From assembly GCA_945867755.1 (NCBI GenBank), contig CAMBJN010000100.1:1-5528 (forward strand): a stretch of DNA of 5,528 nucleotides, written 5' to 3'. Each line of letters starts with the position of its first letter. Within the stretch, counting starts at the first letter, position 1. This stretch comes from Polynucleobacter meluiroseus. Its GTDB lineage: Bacteria; Pseudomonadota; Gammaproteobacteria; Burkholderiales; Burkholderiaceae. The position numbers and the translations under genes are program-made. The notes beneath the pieces were generated by a model. That model saw only the letters and a list, made by a program, of their open reading frames with translations. It ran no database searches and was not told the origin of the DNA. Below are positions 5,133 through 5,528 of the stretch, in pieces.

Positions 5133-5528
5133 GAGCATTTCTTTCAATAATGGCAGGGTGATTGCTCTTTTAGTTTCTAGAGAGTAATTATCCAAAGCTT
5201 CCAATAAAGACATGAGGCTTGGCATGTCGCGATGAAAGTGTTTTAAGAGCCAAGGAGCCACCTCATTGGAGATTTGCAAACCTCGCTGGGCAGCAGCTTG
5301 GTGAAGCGCTTGTAATTTTTCAGAATCAGATAGAGCGTGCATCTGAAACACCAAACCCCACACCAAACGCGTTTTTAAATCTTCACGTATTTGTAAATTT
5401 GATGATGGCGCAAGGCTGGCGGTGATCAAGTGTTGGCGGCTTGCTTCGCGAACCAAATTGTGAAGCCTGAATAAGGCACCTTGAGCAAACTCACTTAGAT
5501 GATCAATATCATCAACACAAAGCAAACC
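5118..5528 (-). CDS. hda: DnaA regulatory inactivator Hda, C-terminal part, 5' end outside window
   Basis: Hda is a short AAA+ protein related to DnaA. Bound to the DNA-loaded beta sliding clamp, it stimulates hydrolysis of DnaA-bound ATP and so prevents re-initiation of replication. The visible 136 codons correspond to the second half of the family. They include a Walker B strand LLCVDDID (2-9 of the fragment), a sensor I region HLITAS (33-38), the arginine-finger segment DLKTRLVWG with R54, and a sensor II region HFHRDMPSL with R100, followed by the terminal helix TLPLLKEML. These align by eye with E. coli Hda segments LVCIDNIE, LLITGD, DLASRLDWG and LDREMRTL, and the protein ends where Hda ends, without the DNA-binding domain of DnaA. 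The Walker A motif and the N-terminal clamp-binding motif would lie to the right of the window. It is the furthest-upstream visible gene of the leftward operon. A related DnaA-like AAA+ protein is the main alternative. Confidence 0.88.
   Translation of the reverse strand, partial: GLLCVDDIDHLSEFAQGALFRLHNLVREASRQHLITASLAPSSNLQIREDLKTRLVWGLVFQMHALSDSEKLQALHQAAAQRGLQISNEVAPWLLKHFHRDMPSLMSLLEALDNYSLETKRAITLPLLKEMLAQKN

Noticed and set aside
5219..5425. 68-codon + strand open frame opposite hda
   Set aside because: It is antisense to the conserved hda sensor and arginine-finger region and has no recognisable features.
1..5528. Search for an undescribed system such as a toxin-antitoxin, defence, retron, CRISPR or mobile element
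   Set aside because: All seven reading frames belong to recognised families, the gaps are at most 40 bp, and no long repeats, tRNA-like folds or insertion ends were seen.

Overview
The window looks like a chromosomal housekeeping segment of a betaproteobacterium. The closest match by recollection is Burkholderiaceae, probably Polynucleobacter or a close relative. This rests on the protein sequences (for example the DnaK C-terminus ending in EFKEVNDKK and the FolK stretch GRERPYINAPRTLDLD), a base composition that looks to be in the mid-40s percent GC by eye, and the gene order dnaK-dnaJ facing panB-folK-pcnB-HAD-hda. The genus is inference; no database search was possible.

Layout. The left third, on the + strand, holds the 3' end of dnaK (1-489) and a complete dnaJ (499-1641), which form the end of an Hsp70 chaperone operon. 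The rest, on the - strand, holds five tightly packed genes read from right to left: hda (3' part only, 5118-5528), an HAD-family phosphatase (4421-5101), pcnB (3027-4424), folK (2483-2986) and panB (1638-2468). Their gaps are 16 bp (hda/HAD), a 4-base ATGA overlap (HAD/pcnB), 40 bp (pcnB/folK) and 14 bp (folK/panB), so they are probably one operon whose promoter lies beyond the right edge. The two units converge tail to tail, and the dnaJ and panB stop codons overlap inside the palindrome TTAATTAA, leaving no intergenic space for a terminator.

How the genes work together. DnaK and DnaJ are partner chaperones. DnaJ delivers unfolded clients through its zinc-binding and C-terminal domains and triggers DnaK ATP hydrolysis through its J domain. 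The opposing operon mixes jobs. Hda switches off the replication initiator DnaA, PcnB adds poly(A) tails to RNA, the HAD enzyme is a phosphatase of unknown substrate, FolK makes a folate precursor, and PanB uses a folate one-carbon carrier to start pantothenate/CoA synthesis. FolK and PanB therefore have a direct metabolic link.

Coding density is nearly complete, with no stretch over 40 bp free of genes. I saw no RNA genes, mobile elements, CRISPR arrays or obvious promoters. I did not find a convincing new biological system. The points worth a second look are the tail-to-tail stop overlap with candidate hairpins buried in the opposing genes, the TTG start of dnaJ, the start choice for pcnB, a run of seven A in the pcnB tail, and the hda/HAD junction.
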